A stretch of DNA of 64,000 bases from Tragulus kanchil (GCA_022376925.1 JAIOJX010000026.1:198934400-198998399), one strand, 5' to 3'. Positions 1 to 11,864 are shown, numbered from the stretch's first letter. The notes: generated by a model not told the origin, from the letters alone. A program made the numbers and translations.

Positions 1-512
1 GGCCACTGAGACAATGAACGCAGCTGGGGACAAATACCATCTGCCATTTGCCTATTCCTGGAATTGACTTCTGTGAAATGGATGAACTAGCCACTGATCT
101 TAGAGGTCTTCAGAGTTAAGGCAGTTTACATAGTATTCTTCCTAATCATGCAGTGCATTCTTCCCCGGTCTAGAATTGATTTGAAGTGCAAACCCTTCAG
201 AACACTTGATATGAGAGTGGAAAAATCCGTGAAACTTTTTCTCCCAACTCTCTCCGCAAAGGAGGCATAGGTTATTTTATCTTCATTAAATTTGTCCAAT
301 TTGTGCTGTTAAAAGAACTGAGAGCATTTGAGAAACGAGGAATATATGGATTGTCTACTGGAAAAAAAAATTAGGGAACCAAGAAGTAGAGATATATATT
401 TTGTTCAGGAGACCTTCTGAAGACCTAAGCCTGGGTTTTCATTCATGATGAATGACTGCTTCAAAGAGGTCAAGTAAGAGTCAGAATATATAGAGTTCTT
501 GAACAAAAATAT
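1..512. other. unassigned non-coding sequence
   Basis: AT-rich single-copy sequence with no open frame above 60 codons and no repeat family that I recognise. It probably belongs to an intron or intergenic space. Confidence 0.5.
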
Positions 513-640
513 CAGTCACAGAATATTGAGCAGTGTTCCCTGTGCTCTTCAGTAGGTCCTTGTCGGTTGTCTGTTTTAAATATAACAGTGTGTACATGTC
601 TATCTCAGACTCCCAATGTCTCCTAATCTGTTGAACACTG
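513..640 (-). mobile_element. L1 LINE 3'UTR fragment, antisense
   Basis: The stretch around 'ccctgtgctcttcagtagg' and the following 'tccttgtcggttgtctg' resembles the artiodactyl L1 3'UTR read on the opposite strand (usual form: ccctgtgctatacagtaggtccttgt). It is truncated at both ends and diverged, so it is a dead relic. It lies between the arms of a 20-bp inverted repeat (519-538 and 633-652). Confidence 0.6.
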
Positions 641-679
641 CTCAGTATTCTGCAGTAATCTCAGTGGGAAAATAATTTG

Positions 680-790
680 AAAACCAATAGATACATGTAT
701 ATGAATACGTGAATCACTTTTCTGTACACCTGAAACTAATATATTGTTAAGTAACTATGCTCCAATATAAAATAAAAACTTAAAAACAGA
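680..790 (+). mobile_element. L1 LINE 3' end, sense
   Basis: 'tgtacacctgaaactaata' followed by 'ctccaatataaaataaaaa' is the classic terminal part of artiodactyl L1 elements, which end in an A-rich tail. Only about the last 110 bp is present (5' truncated). Confidence 0.7.
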
Positions 791-1024
791 ACATCAAAAG
801 ACTACTGATAATTAAAGAAAACCAGACATCTCAAATTAATGAATTTAGGAATTTTCAATGTCAGGGAAGATGCAAGAGGATGGGTTTATTAAAATCATTC
901 CTTTGATATGCACCTTAACTATCTAGGGCCAGTATCCTATTTTTCTCTATCGTGAACCTCCTCTGCATGCGCCTTCCGAATATGGCAGGCAGAGATTTTC
1001 GTCCGCGTTGCATGTGTGTGTCTG

Positions 1025-1205
1025 TACTAGGTTGCTTCCATTGTGTCCAGATCTTTGCAGACTGTAGCCCACCAGGCTCCTCAGTCCATGGAATTCTGGA
1101 GCGGGTTGCCATTTCTTCCTCCAGGGGATCTTCTCAACCCAGGGACCAAACCCGCGTCTCTTGTCCCCGGCATTGGCAGGCAGGTTCTTTACCACTAGTG
1201 CCACC
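1025..1205 (-). mobile_element. Bov-tA type SINE, antisense
   Basis: Read on the minus strand it has the Bov-tA layout. The tRNA-like head lies at about 1130-1205 (plus-strand 'taccactagtgccacc'), then the 'ggcaaccc' block, then the 3' part ('ccaccaggctcctcagtcc' on plus). It is well diverged. Its head half is repeated at 2229-2328 by the local duplication. Confidence 0.75.
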
Positions 1206-1211
1206 TTACCT

Positions 1212-1350
1212 TGGGCAATTTATTTAGCCACTTGGAACCAAATTCCTTCATCTATGAAGTACGTGTGTAATAATTGTCCCTACCTCCTAGAGTTGTGGGA
1301 GATCTAAAGGAACCAATATATTGAAAGTTCTTAGAAGAACGCCTGAGATA
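1212..1350 (+). mobile_element. MIR SINE relic
   Basis: 'ccttcatctatgaagta', then 'taataattgtccctacctcc' and 'agttcttagaagaacgcctg', follow the order of the mammalian MIR 3' half (cctcatctgtaaaatgg, then taccyacctcatagg, then cttagaacagtgcctg). The second copy is at 2335-2473. Confidence 0.6.
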
Positions 1351-1683
1351 AAATGAGTGTGTTTACCTCTCAGCAGGAGAAAGCTGTGGAAATGAAAGAA
1401 CCACATGTCTATATGGCAGCCTGAGTGAATCTCATAAGCATGTGGTGCAAAAAGAGTGATTTCTAGAAGATACAGAGTATAAATCCATTTACATAATACC
1501 TCAAGACACACAAAAGTAAACACTAGTCATATATACATGGTAAAACGATAAGGAAAAAGGTCAAGAAATGATTAATAGGAAGCCAAGTTTAGGATTGTGG
1601 AGACCCTCATGGACTGAAGGAGATGGGAACACATGGAGCTCACGGAGCACCAGTGGAATTACTGACAGGTGCGTTAAACATGG

Positions 1684-1800
1684 CAGATGGAGAAGGAAAT
1701 GGCAACCACTCCAGTATTCTTGCCTTAGAAATCCCATGGACAGAGGAGCTTTGCATGCTACAGCCCGTAGTATCACAAGAGTCAGACTCCTCTTAGTGTC
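1684..1800 (+). mobile_element. Bov-tA SINE 3' half
   Basis: 'ggagaaggaaatggcaacc', 'actccagtattcttgcct' and 'cccatggacagagga' are the Bov-tA 3' body in order. The tRNA-like head is missing. A duplicate is at 2807-2923. Confidence 0.8.
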
Positions 1801-1889
1801 TAAGCCACCACCACCAAACATCGTAGAAGCAGGGTATTCCTGTGAATATTCTTTTTTAAACGGTGTATATATATTATTTATGCCCTAAG

Positions 1890-2083
1890 CGCTTCCCTGG
1901 TGACTCAGACAGTAAAGAATATGCCTGCAGTACAGAAAACCGGGGTTCAATCCCTGGGTGGGGAAGATCCCCTGGAGAAGGACGTGGCAACCCGCTCTAG
2001 TGTTCTTGCCTGGAGAATTCCATAGACAGAGGACCACAGTTCATGGGATTGCAAAGAGTCGGACACAACTGAGTGAGGAATAG
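1890..2083 (+). mobile_element. Bov-tA SINE, near full length
   Basis: Starts with 'gcttccctggtgactcag' (pol III A-box region), has the B-box-like 'ggttcaatccctggg', then 'gatcccctggagaagga', and ends in 'gagtcggacacaactgag'. It is about 194 bp. Because it lies where duplications A and B overlap, it is present three times (also 3013-3206 and 4121-4315). Confidence 0.9.
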
Positions 2084-2228
2084 ATCATGTGTGTATATTT
2101 AATTAAGAAAAAGAAGAGTGGAACCCACAGCCCTTGAATTCTGTGCCATTCTCGCAGGTTCCTAACTGGTGTCAGCTTTGTACTGATAAAGACCTGGTGG
2201 TCAGACTTTTCCTTGCAAGTCAGGAACA

Positions 2229-2328
2229 GGTTGCCATTTCTTCCTCCAGGGATCTTCTCAACCCAGGGACCAAACCCGTGTCTCTTGTCCCGGCATTGGC
2301 AGGCAGGTTCTTTACCACTAGTGCCACC
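2229..2328 (-). mobile_element. Bov-tA SINE head, antisense (duplicate, truncated at junction)
   Basis: Second copy of the 1025-1205 element. It is cut at the junction of duplication A and carries homopolymer losses relative to copy 1. Confidence 0.75.
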
Positions 2329-2334
2329 TTACCT

Positions 2335-2473
2335 TGGGCAATTTATTTAGCCACTTGGAACCAAATTCCTTCATCTATGAAGTACGTGTGTAATAATTGT
2401 CCCTACCTCCTAGAGTTGTGGGAGATCTAAAGGAACCAATATATTGAAAGTTCTTAGAAGAACGCCTGAGATA
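2335..2473 (+). mobile_element. MIR SINE relic (duplicate copy)
   Basis: Copy of 1212-1350 created by duplication A. Confidence 0.6.
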
Positions 2474-2806
2474 AAATGAGTGTGTTTACCTCTCAGCAGG
2501 AGAAAGCTGTGGAAATGAAAGAACCACATGTCTATATGGCAGCCTGAGTGAATCTCATAAGCATGTGGTGCAAAAAGAGTGATTTCTAGAAGATACAGAG
2601 TATAAATCCATTTACATAATACCTCAAGACACACAAAAGTAAACACTAGTCATATATACATGGTAAAACGATAAGGAAAAAGGTCAAGAAATGATTAATA
2701 GGAAGCCAAGTTTAGGATTGTGGAGACCCTCATGGACTGAAGGAGATGGGAACACATGGAGCTCACGGAGCACCAGTGGAATTACTGACAGGTGCGTTAA
2801 ACATGG

Positions 2807-2923
2807 CAGATGGAGAAGGAAATGGCAACCACTCCAGTATTCTTGCCTTAGAAATCCCATGGACAGAGGAGCTTTGCATGCTACAGCCCGTAGTATCACA
2901 AGAGTCAGACTCCTCTTAGTGTC
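2807..2923 (+). mobile_element. Bov-tA SINE 3' half (duplicate copy)
   Basis: Copy of 1684-1800 at offset 1123. Confidence 0.8.
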
Positions 2924-3012
2924 TAAGCCACCACCACCAAACATCGTAGAAGCAGGGTATTCCTGTGAATATTCTTTTTTAAACGGTGTATATATATTAT
3001 TTATGCCCTAAG

Positions 3013-3206
3013 CGCTTCCCTGGTGACTCAGACAGTAAAGAATATGCCTGCAGTACAGAAAACCGGGGTTCAATCCCTGGGTGGGGAAGATCCCCTGGAG
3101 AAGGACGTGGCAACCCGCTCTAGTGTTCTTGCCTGGAGAATTCCATAGACAGAGGACCACAGTTCATGGGATTGCAAAGAGTCGGACACAACTGAGTGAG
3201 GAATAG
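3013..3206 (+). mobile_element. Bov-tA SINE (second copy)
   Basis: Same insertion as 1890-2083, repeated by duplication A. Confidence 0.9.
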
Positions 3207-4120
3207 ATCATGTGTGTATATTTAATTAAGAAAAAGAAGAGTGGAACCCACAGCCCTTGAATTCTGTGCCATTCTCGCAGGTTCCCTAACTGGTGTCAGC
3301 TTTGTACTGATAAAGCCACCTGGAATGATGAGAGCTCTCAGACATTTTCCCTTGCAAGTCAGGAACAAGTATTTTATGGCAATATTCTGTTTACAAATCC
3401 TCTTAGTTTCCCAAGATTTGATCGTATCTTAAAATTCTGATTAGAAAAGAACTGTTGACAGACTGGTTCACTGGATTTCTGTGCCCAGTGAAGGGCATGC
3501 CTTGAAAACCTTGGCTCGGCTGGAAACTGCCATTATTCAAAGAGCGAATACGGAACCGCTGACAGGACATGAGAAGGACCAATGATTCACACAAACTTCT
3601 GACATGCAAGCACTTCTCGACTTACAGGTAATAATGAGTTAATAAGATCTCAGACAAGCAGGCCGGCCCACTGACAAAAATTATGTAGTGTAAACAAATG
3701 CCTTCTACATGAAGCAGCTAGTAGTTGCTCTCTGCTGATGTTAGTATGCAAGGAAGAAGGACTAGGATTTTCAAAGGCTCTGCCTTTACGCTCGAGCTGA
3801 CTCTCCTTTCTGTAATAAGCTTGCCTTGGTTACACATGCTTAGTGACCACTGGCAAACAGAATGTGTTTGCTTTTCCTAAATCCCATATTTTCTGTCAGC
3901 CTGTTACCAGCAGCTTCCAAAATGAAAGATTTGCAAAATTACAGGTTTAAACCACACTTTCAAGTGGAAACACCTTTCATCCAGGCATAATGATGAACTT
4001 TAAGCCCTTAACTCACCTCCAAACAAGGTGTAAAACAAAAAGTACTAAAATAAGACAAATAATGACTGAATATTTGCTTCCTTTTTTTTAAACGGTGTAT
4101 ATATATTATTTATGCCCTAA

Positions 4121-4315
4121 GCGCTTCCCTGGTGACTCAGACAGTAAAGAATATGCCTGCAGTACAGAAAACCGGGGTTCAATCCCTGGTTGGGGAAGAT
4201 CCCCTGGAGAAGGACGTGGCAACCCGCTCTAGTGTTCTTGCCTGGAGAATTCCATAGACAGAGGACCACAGTTCATGGGATTGCAAAGAGTCGGACACAA
4301 CTGAGTGAGGAATAG
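4121..4315 (+). mobile_element. Bov-tA SINE (third copy)
   Basis: Same insertion as 1890-2083 and 3013-3206, repeated by duplication B. It differs by one base near the B box ('ccctggttgg' against 'ccctgggtgg'). Confidence 0.9.
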
Positions 4316-4830
4316 ATCATGTGTGTATATTTAATTAAGAAAAAGAAGAGTGGAACCCACAACCCTTGAATTCTGTGCCATTCTCGCAGGTTCCCTAACT
4401 GGTGTCAGCTTTGTACTGATAAAGCCACCTGGAATGATGAGAGCTCTCAGACATTTTCCCTTGCAAGTCAGGAACAAGTATTTTATGGCAATATTCTGTT
4501 TACAAATCCTCTTAGTTTCCCAAGATTTGATCGTATCTTAAAATTCTGATTAGAAAAGAACTGTTGACAGACTGGTTCACTGGATTTCTGTGCCCAGTGA
4601 AGGGCATGCCTTGAAAACCTTGGCTCGGCTGGAAACTGCCATTATTCAAAGAGCGAATACGGAACCGCTGACAGGACATGAGAAGGACCAATGATTCACA
4701 CAAACTTCTGACATGCAAGCACTTCTCTGACTTACAGGTAATAATGAGTTAATAAGATCTCAGACAAGCAGGCCGGCCCACTGACAAAAATTATGTAGTG
4801 TAAACAAATGCCTTCTACATGAAGCAGCTA

Positions 4831-7030
4831 GTAGTTGCTCTCTGCTGATGTTAGTATGCAAGGAAGAAGGACTAGGATTTTCAAAGGCTCTGCCTTTACG
4901 CTCGAGCTGACTCTCCTTTCTGTAATAAGCTTGCCTTGGTTACACATGCTTAGTGACCACTGGCAAACAGAATGTGTTTGCTTTTCCTAAATCCCATATT
5001 TTCTGTCAGCCTGTTACCAGCAGCTTCCAAAATGAAAGATTTGCAAAATTACAGGTTTAAACCACACTTTCAAGTGGAAACACCTTTCATCCAGGCATAA
5101 TGATGAACTTTAAGCCCTTAACTCACCTCCAAACAAGGTGTAAACAGAAGTACTATTAAGACATATGCTAATATTTCTTCCTAGCAACCCACACCATCTA
5201 AGCCTCAGTCTCAAAAATCTAGAGTGTGAGTTCACTGTGAGCATCACATTTTCACGAAGGCTTGAACCACCAGAAAGCACCTCAGAGTGGGTCCAATAGC
5301 CAGGACATAGGGGAAGTGCCATACGCAAAGGACTTTCCTATGAATGAGGACATTAGCCATGGGTTTGTTGCTCCAGAGAATGAAATTAGGACACGTATTT
5401 GGGAGTTGCTACAAGTCAGAGCTGAGTTCCAAGGAAGAAGTTCCAAGGAAGGCTTTCTGTAATTAAGTGGCAACTCTTTTAATTCATGACCATATGAGGT
5501 ACTGAGCTCCTTGTCATGGAAAAGGTTCGGGCACAGGCTGGTCTCTGTTCAGACTTCTGCAGAGAGGAGTCCTCCATGGGGTAGGGGTTAGAATCGATGG
5601 TCTCTAAGGTCTCCTTTGCCTCTAAATATTTACTATGAAAAAGCAATATTTAGAATCATCTTTCTCCCCCTCCCCTTTTTTTCACCTTTTTCTTCCAGGC
5701 AGCTCACTAGCTAGTCATTCTCCTTTTTTCCCCCCCATAAATCCCATAGGCTTGCCCTCTGTGAATTGCTAAAGGGAGCCTAGCAGTGCCTTTCCTTGAA
5801 TGCAATGTACAGGAGCTTAGAAATTCTCACCTGGGGGACTTCTCTGGCAGTCCAGTGGTTAGGGCACAATGCTTTCACTGCCATGGGCCCAGGTTCAATC
5901 TCTGGCCTGGAAACTAAGATCCCACAGCCCGTTACTCTCTGCTGATGTTAGTATGCAAGGAAGAAGGACTAGGATTTTCAAAGGCTCTGCCTTTACGCTC
6001 GAGCTGACTCTCCTTTCTGTAATAAGCTTGCCTTGGTTACACATGCTTAGTGACCACTGGCAAACAGAATGTGTTTGCTTTTCCTAAATCCCATATTTTC
6101 TGTCAGCCTGTTACCAGCAGCTTCCAAAATGAAAGATTTGCAAAATTACAGGTTTAAACCACACTTTCAAGTGGAAACACCTTTCATCCAGGCATAATGA
6201 TGAACTTTAAGCCCTTAACTCACCTCCAAACAAGGTGTAAACAGAAGTACTATTAAGACATATGCTAATATTTGTTCCTAGCAACCCACACCATCTAAGC
6301 CTCAGTCTCAAAAATCTAGAGTGTGAGTTCACTGTGAGCATCACATTTTCACGAAGGCTTGAACCACCAGAAAGCACCTCAGAGTGGGTCCAATAGCCAG
6401 GACATAGGGGAAGTGCCATACGCAAAGGACTTTCCTATGAATGAGGACATTAGCCATGGGTTTGTTGCTCCAGAGAATGAAATTAGGACACGTATTTGGG
6501 AGTTGCTACAAGTCAGAGCTGAGTTCCAAGGAAGAAGTTCCAAGGAAGGCTTTCTGTAATTAAGTGGCAACTCTTTTAATTCATGACCATATGAGGTACT
6601 GAGCTCCTTGTCATGGAAAAGGTTCGGGCACAGGCTGGTCTCTGTTCAGACTTCTGCAGAGAGGAGTCCTCCATGGGGTAGGGGTTAGAATCGATGGTCT
6701 CTAAGGTCTCCTTTGCCTCTAAATATTTACTATGAAAAAGCAATATTTAGAATCATCTTTCTCCCCCTCCCCTTTTTTTCACCTTTTTCTTCCAGGCAGC
6801 TCACTAGCTAGTCATTCTCCTTTTTTTTCCCCCCATAAATCCCATAGGCTTGCCCTCTGTGAATTGCTAAAGGGAGCCTAGCAGTGCCTTTCCTTGAATG
6901 CAATGTACAGGAGCTTAGAAATTCTCACCTGGGGGACTTCTCTGGCAGTCCAGTGGTTAGGGCACAATGCTTTCACTGCCATGGGCCCAGGTTCAATCTC
7001 TGGCCTGGAAACTAAGATCCCACAGCCCTC
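4831..7030. repeat. direct duplication C, about 1.10 kb (junction ~5931)
   Basis: Copy 1 is about 4831-5930 and copy 2 about 5931-7030, offset 1097 bp. Copies are almost identical apart from single-base changes (for example 5194 'atttcttcct' against 'atttgttcct') and T/C-run lengths near 5730 and 6825. The junction falls inside a CHR SINE, splitting copy 1 of it at 'cacagccc'. Confidence 0.9.
5833..5930 (+). mobile_element. CHR-type tRNA-Glu SINE, cut at junction
   Basis: 'gacttctctggcagtccagt' and 'ccaggttcaatctctggcc', then 'aactaagatcccaca', match the short CHR-2 type ruminant/cetacean SINE. The 3' part is absent because duplication C starts here. The complete version is at 6931-7070. Confidence 0.75.
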
Positions 7031-7070
7031 ACTGAGCATCCAAAAAGAGTAAACTAAAATAAAGAATAAA
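6931..7070 (+). mobile_element. CHR-type tRNA-Glu SINE
   Basis: Head with 'ggcagtccagtggttaggg' (A-box region) and 'ccaggttcaatctctgg' (B box), then 'ctaagatcccacagccc' and an A-rich tail ('aaataaagaataaag'). About 140 bp. Also present at 5833-5930 (cut) and 8006-8145. Confidence 0.8.
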
Positions 7071-8005
7071 GGGCTTTGTTAAGAAAGAAGGAAAGAAATT
7101 TTCACCTGCAGCCTTCAGCACTAGATAGAATTCTTAGCTCACTCCCTTACAAAAACCTAGTGTGAGTCTAGAAATATCTTTTTTATTTTTATTTCTCTTT
7201 GTCATCACTACCCTACATAAACAAACAAGTCTATTTTACTTTTTATTTAATGAATATTTGGGGTTGTCAGAAAAGGAAACGCTGCACACAAACAAGACTC
7301 AGAACCTATCTCCTTTCTATAAATCTCTGACAGCAAGACCAGGTAACAGTGTATCAGAGAAGTACAAACAAAAGCAGGTTTAGACAGGCTAAGAGCAGTT
7401 TACGTTTTGAAAACATTGCCTCTATCACCCTTCACCTAAATAAATCTCTGTTCCCATTCCAATTATCCAGAAAAGCCCGTGGTGGTTAGCGTTGGCGGGG
7501 AGGTCTCTTTGCTGGAACCATCAGAGTAATCTGGTAAATACAACTTAACCTGTATCTTTCTACACTCAAGAGCTCAGGTATGCCTAGGTCTAAAGCGTGT
7601 GATAGTGTACTTTTCCAGCAACTAGGGAAGGTGAGAATTTAATGAACGGAGGTGGGAGGGAGAGGGTGTTTTTGCAGAGCAGCACCTTGCACAGAGTGCA
7701 GCATGCCACTCAGGCTTCCCACACCTGGGAAGTGTGAACCAAGACCTGGGCACTTAAGGACACACGACACTTCATTGGGAAAAGAATGTGAATTACTCTA
7801 AATATTTACTATGAAAAGCAATATTTAGAATCATCTTTCTCCCCTCCCTTTTTTTCACCTTTTTCTTCCAGGCAGCTCACTAGCTAGTCATTCTCCTTTT
7901 TTCCCCCCCATAAATCCCATAGGCTTGCCCTCTGTGAATTGCTAAAGGGAGCCTAGCAGTGCCTTTCCTTGAATGCAATGTACAGGAGCTTAGAAATTCT
8001 CACCT

Positions 8006-8145
8006 GGGGGACTTCTCTGGCAGTCCAGTGGTTAGGGCACAATGCTTTCACTGCCATGGGCCCAGGTTCAATCTCTGGCCTGGAAACTAAGATCCCACAG
8101 CCCTCACTGAGCATCCAAAAAGAGTAAACTAAAATAAAGAATAAA
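8006..8145 (+). mobile_element. CHR-type tRNA-Glu SINE (third copy)
   Basis: Same insertion as 6931-7070, repeated by duplication D. Confidence 0.8.
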
Positions 8146-8892
8146 GGGCTTTGTTAAGAAAGAAGGAAAGAAATTTTCACCTGCAGCCTTCAGCACTAGA
8201 TAGAATTCTTAGCTCACTCCCTTACAAAAACCTAGTGTGAGTCTAGAAATATCTTTTTTATTTTTATTTCTCTTTGTCATCACTACCCTACATAAACAAA
8301 CAAGTCTATTTTACTTTTTATTTAATGAATATTTGGGGTTGTCAGAAAAGGAAACGCTACACACAAACAAGACTCAGAACCTATCTCCTTTCTATAAATC
8401 TCTGACAGCAAGACCAGGTAACAGTGTATCAGAGAAGTACAAACAAAAGCAGGTTTAGACAGGCTAAGAGCAGTTTACGTTTTGAAAACATTGCCTCTAT
8501 CACCCTTCACCTAAATAAATCTCTGTTCCCATTCCAATTATCCAGAAAAGCCCGTGGTGGTTAGCGTTGGCGGGGAGGTCTCTTTGCTGGAACCATCAGA
8601 GTAATCTGGTAAATACAACTTAACCTGTATCTTTCTACACTCAAGAGCTCAGGTATGCCTAGGTCTAAAGCGTGTGATAGTGTACTTTTCCAGCAACTAG
8701 GGAAGGTGAGAATTTAATGAACGGAGGTGGGAGGGAGAGGGTGTTTTTGCAGAGCAGCACCTTGCACAGAGTGCAGCATGCCACTCAGGCTTCCCCACAC
8801 CTGGGGAAGTGTGAACCAAGACCTGGGCACTTAAGGACACACGACACTTCATTGGGAAAAGAATGTGAATTACTCTAAAATTATTCTTACAG

Positions 8893-9035
8893 GTAATATA
8901 GTACTTAACCTCTAGAGTGTAAATGCCATGAAGGCAGGGATGTTGAACTTGTTTCACTATGTTCCTAAAACAGTGCCTGTAATAGAGTAGTTGCTCAATA
9001 AATATTTGCTAGTGGAAAATATGAATAAATAGATC
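8893..9035 (+). mobile_element. L2 LINE 3' end relic
   Basis: 'gccatgaaggcagggatgt', then 'acagtgcctgtaatag' and 'gttgctcaataaatatttgc', is the well-known L2 3' end order. Diverged, as expected for an ancient mammalian repeat. Confidence 0.7.
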
Positions 9036-9044
9036 CTAAAAATG

Positions 9045-9375
9045 ATGTGAATTAGTGCCCAGAAATAGACCCACACAAATATAGTTTATTGATCTTTGAC
9101 TGAGATACAAAGGCAGCTCAGTGGAGAAAGGATAATGTACTCAACAAACGGTGTGGAATGATTAGACATCCACATGCAAAAAAAAAAAGATTCTAGACAA
9201 AGACATTGCACCTTTCATGAAAAATTAACTCAGAACAGAGCATAGACCGAAATGTAAGATGCACAACTATAAAACTTCCAGAAGAAAACACAGTTAGAAT
9301 AGGTGACCTTGGGTTTAGCCCTGAGCTTTTAATTACAACACGAAAAGCAACATCCAGGAAGGGGTTCTTGGCCAA
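9045..9375 (+). mobile_element. L1 LINE ORF2 relic, sense
   Basis: The plus strand resembles the distal L1 ORF2 ('agaaatagacccacac', 'ttgatctttgact', 'ccagaagaaaacac', 'cacgaaaagcaacatcc'). It has stops and frameshifts and an internal A-run at 9178-9188. It codes for no functional reverse transcriptase. Confidence 0.65.
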
Positions 9376-9514
9376 GGGGAGGGCAAGTGCTGTGTCTCTG
9401 GGATATGCGTGCACTTGCACTTTGAAGGGAAGGTCACAAAGCAGGCAGGTGGTGCATAGAGAACCAGGAGCAGTGTGGGAGGAGATGAGGGCAGGGCAGC
9501 TCAAGTCCAGGGGC

Positions 9515-9865
9515 CTTCTTTTTTTTTAAATCTAGTTGATTTCCAAGATTGTGTTCATTTATGCTGTACAGCAAAGTGATTAGGTTATACATGTGTATGT
9601 ATTCCTTTTCATCGTTTCTTCGTTATAGTTTACTACAGGATATTGAGCATAGTCCCCTGTACTATATGTACGGTGGGACCTTGTTGTTTTTCCATTCTGT
9701 ATGTAAGAGTTTGCATCTGCTAGTGCCACACTCCTAATCCATCCCTCCCCCCGTGGCAACACAACTCTGTCCTCTATGTCTGCGAGTCTGTTTGTTTCAT
9801 AAAGAAGCTGATTGTTGTCATATTTTAGGTTCCACGTGTAAGTGATATCATATAACAACCAGTGG
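9515..9865 (-). mobile_element. L1 LINE 3'UTR, antisense
   Basis: 'atgctgtacagcaaagtgat', 'aggatattgagcatagtccc', 'ccttgttgtttttccattct' and 'tttgcatctgctagtgcc' follow the artiodactyl L1 3'UTR in reverse orientation. A second copy lacking the first ~70 bp lies at 10724-11005. Confidence 0.8.
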
Positions 9866-11864
9866 TCTTGTGGCAGCTGTCACATGTTTGGGTTGCGCTT
9901 TAATGACGATGAGAAGGCATTAGAGTTTTATGCAGAAGACTGACACGATGTGATGCCGTTGATAAATGTTAGTTGACTCTGATTCTGGACGCCTGTCTCT
10001 GCATGCCTGCAAGAGAAGTGAGCACCTTCTCTTTGAAAAAAAAAAAAAATTACACAAGATAAAATGAGTTCTACAGGGCTGTTTTGGCTTTTGGGGTGGG
10101 AGAAGGGTTGGATTGCTTTTGTTTTATATTTTTGTGTTTGTTTTGCTGGGAGTTTGGCGTACAACATGAGTTTAGTCTGGTGAATACTAACTTTGAGATG
10201 TCTGCACATGTGGACACACCAAGGCATTGGCTGAGAATATATGTGGAACTCAAGAATGATCATTGTCATCAATTAGAATCAGGGGGAGAATTAGCTGCAT
10301 GAGCGTACAGATGATAAAGAAGGGAAGCCAAGGACAGAAACAGGAGAAATGCAGGCATTTAAAGAGGAGCCTAAGGACCAACACTGAGAAGTAGGAGGAA
10401 ACAGAGCTATTATAAATATAACTTTGGTCAAGCCCTGTGTAGTCTCTAGAAAAGCAGCAGAAAACCTAAAGTGGGACATTTCTGGAGATACAGCAACTGA
10501 AATGAAGACTCAGGTTCGGAAAAACTAACGTGAAGAATCTAGTAGCAGCAGAATCTTCTGAGTTGGCAAAATCAAGTCCCATTGAAGGGGCCAGTTGAGG
10601 CCAAAAGCAAAGACGCAGTCAAAAAGAAATTAGGTTCAGGAAATTCACCTTATAAAAATGCTTGAGTACATGCACCAGTATATAATCACATTCATCACTC
10701 ATTGACTATAAAAAGGATCTTTTTTAATACATGTGTATGTATTCCTTTTCATCGTTTCTTCGTTATAGTTTACTACAGGATATTGAGCATAGTCCCCTGT
10801 ACTATATGTACGGTGGGACCTTGTTGTTTTTCCATTCTGTATGTAAGAGTTTGCATCTGCTAGTGCCACACTCCTAATCCATCCCTCCCCCCGTGGCAAC
10901 ACAACTCTGTCCTCTATGTCTGCGAGTCTGTTTGTTTCATAAAGAAGCTGATTGTTGTCATATTTTAGGTTCCACGTGTAAGTGATATCATATAACAACC
11001 AGTGGTCTTGTGGCAGCTGTCACATGTTTGGGTTGCGCTTTAATGACGATGAGAAGGCATTAGAGTTTTATGCAGAAGACTGACACGATGTGATGCCGTT
11101 GATAAATGTTAGTTGACTCTGATTCTGGACGCCTGTCTCTGCATGCCTGCAAGAGAAGTGAGCACCTTCTCTTTGAAAAAAAAAAAAAAAATTACACAAG
11201 ATAAAATGAGTTCTACAGGGCTGTTTTGGCTTTTGGGGTGGGAGAAGGGTTGGATTGCTTTTGTTTTATATTTTTGTGTTTGTTTTGCTGGGAGTTTGGC
11301 GTACAACATGAGTTTAGTCTGGTGAATACTAACTTTGAGATGTCTGCACATGTGGACACACCAAGGCATTGGCTGAGAATATATGTGGAACTCAAGAATG
11401 ATCATTGTCATCAATTAGAATCAGGGGGAGAATTAGCTGCATGAGCGTACAGATGATAAAGAAGGGAAGCCAAGGACAGAAACAGGAGAAATGCAGGCAT
11501 TTAAAGAGGAGCCTAAGGACCAACACTGAGAAGTAGGAGGAAACAGAGCTATTATAAATATAACTTTGGTCAAGCCCTGTGTAGTCTCTAGAAAAGCAGC
11601 AGAAAACCTAAAGTGGGAAATTTCTGGAGATACAGCAACTGAAATGAAGACTCAGGTTCGGAAAAACTAACGTGAAGAATCTAGTAGCAGCAGAAACTTC
11701 TGAGTTGGCAAAATCAAGTCCCATTGAAGGGGCCAGTTGAGGCCAAAAGCAAAGACGCAGTCAAAAAGAAATTAGGTTCAGGAAATTCACCTTATAAAAA
11801 TGCTTGAGTACATGCACCAGTATATAATCACATTCATCACTCATTGACTATAAAAAGGATCTTT
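9585..11864. repeat. direct duplication E, about 1.14 kb (junction ~10724)
   Basis: Copy 1 is about 9585-10723 and copy 2 about 10724-11864. The offset is 1140 bp, rising to 1142 after a longer A-run in copy 2 (11177-11191 against 10037-10049). Only a few substitutions separate the copies ('gggacatttc' at 10475 against 'gggaaatttc'). Contents are the antisense L1 end plus about 800 bp of unassigned sequence. Confidence 0.9.
10724..11005 (-). mobile_element. L1 LINE 3'UTR, antisense (duplicate copy)
   Basis: Second copy of 9515-9865, starting at the duplication junction. Confidence 0.8.

Larger units (their letters stand above)
1105..3367. repeat. direct duplication A, about 1.12 kb (junction ~2229)
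   Basis: Copy 1 is about 1105-2228 and copy 2 about 2229-3367, offset 1123 bp. The interior appears identical. The last ~80 bases of copy 1 are scrambled relative to copy 2 (compare 2150-2228 with 3273-3367). The first ~80 bases of copy 2 lack homopolymer bases ('ccagggatc' against 'ccaggggatc', 'gtcccgg' against 'gtccccgg'). It is most likely an unmerged contig overlap. Confidence 0.9.
2978..5180. repeat. direct duplication B, about 1.11 kb (junction ~4083)
   Basis: Copy 1 is about 2978-4082 and copy 2 about 4083-5180, offset 1109 bp. Copy 1 decays over its last ~60 bases (4031-4082 against 5141-5180). It overlaps duplication A, so 2978-3230 also exists at about 1860-2110 and 4086-4340. That staggered threefold redundancy fits chained contig overlaps. 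Apart from the Bov-tA, the content is unassigned single-copy sequence. Confidence 0.9.
6717..8876. repeat. direct duplication D, about 1.08 kb (junction ~7797)
   Basis: Copy 1 is about 6717-7796 and copy 2 about 7797-8876, offset 1075 bp. Copy 2 begins with homopolymer losses ('atgaaaagcaat' against 'atgaaaaagcaat', 'ctcccctccc' against 'ctccccctcccc'). Copy 1 loses bases near its end ('ggcttcccacacctgggaag' against the longer runs at about 8789-8808). Confidence 0.9.
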
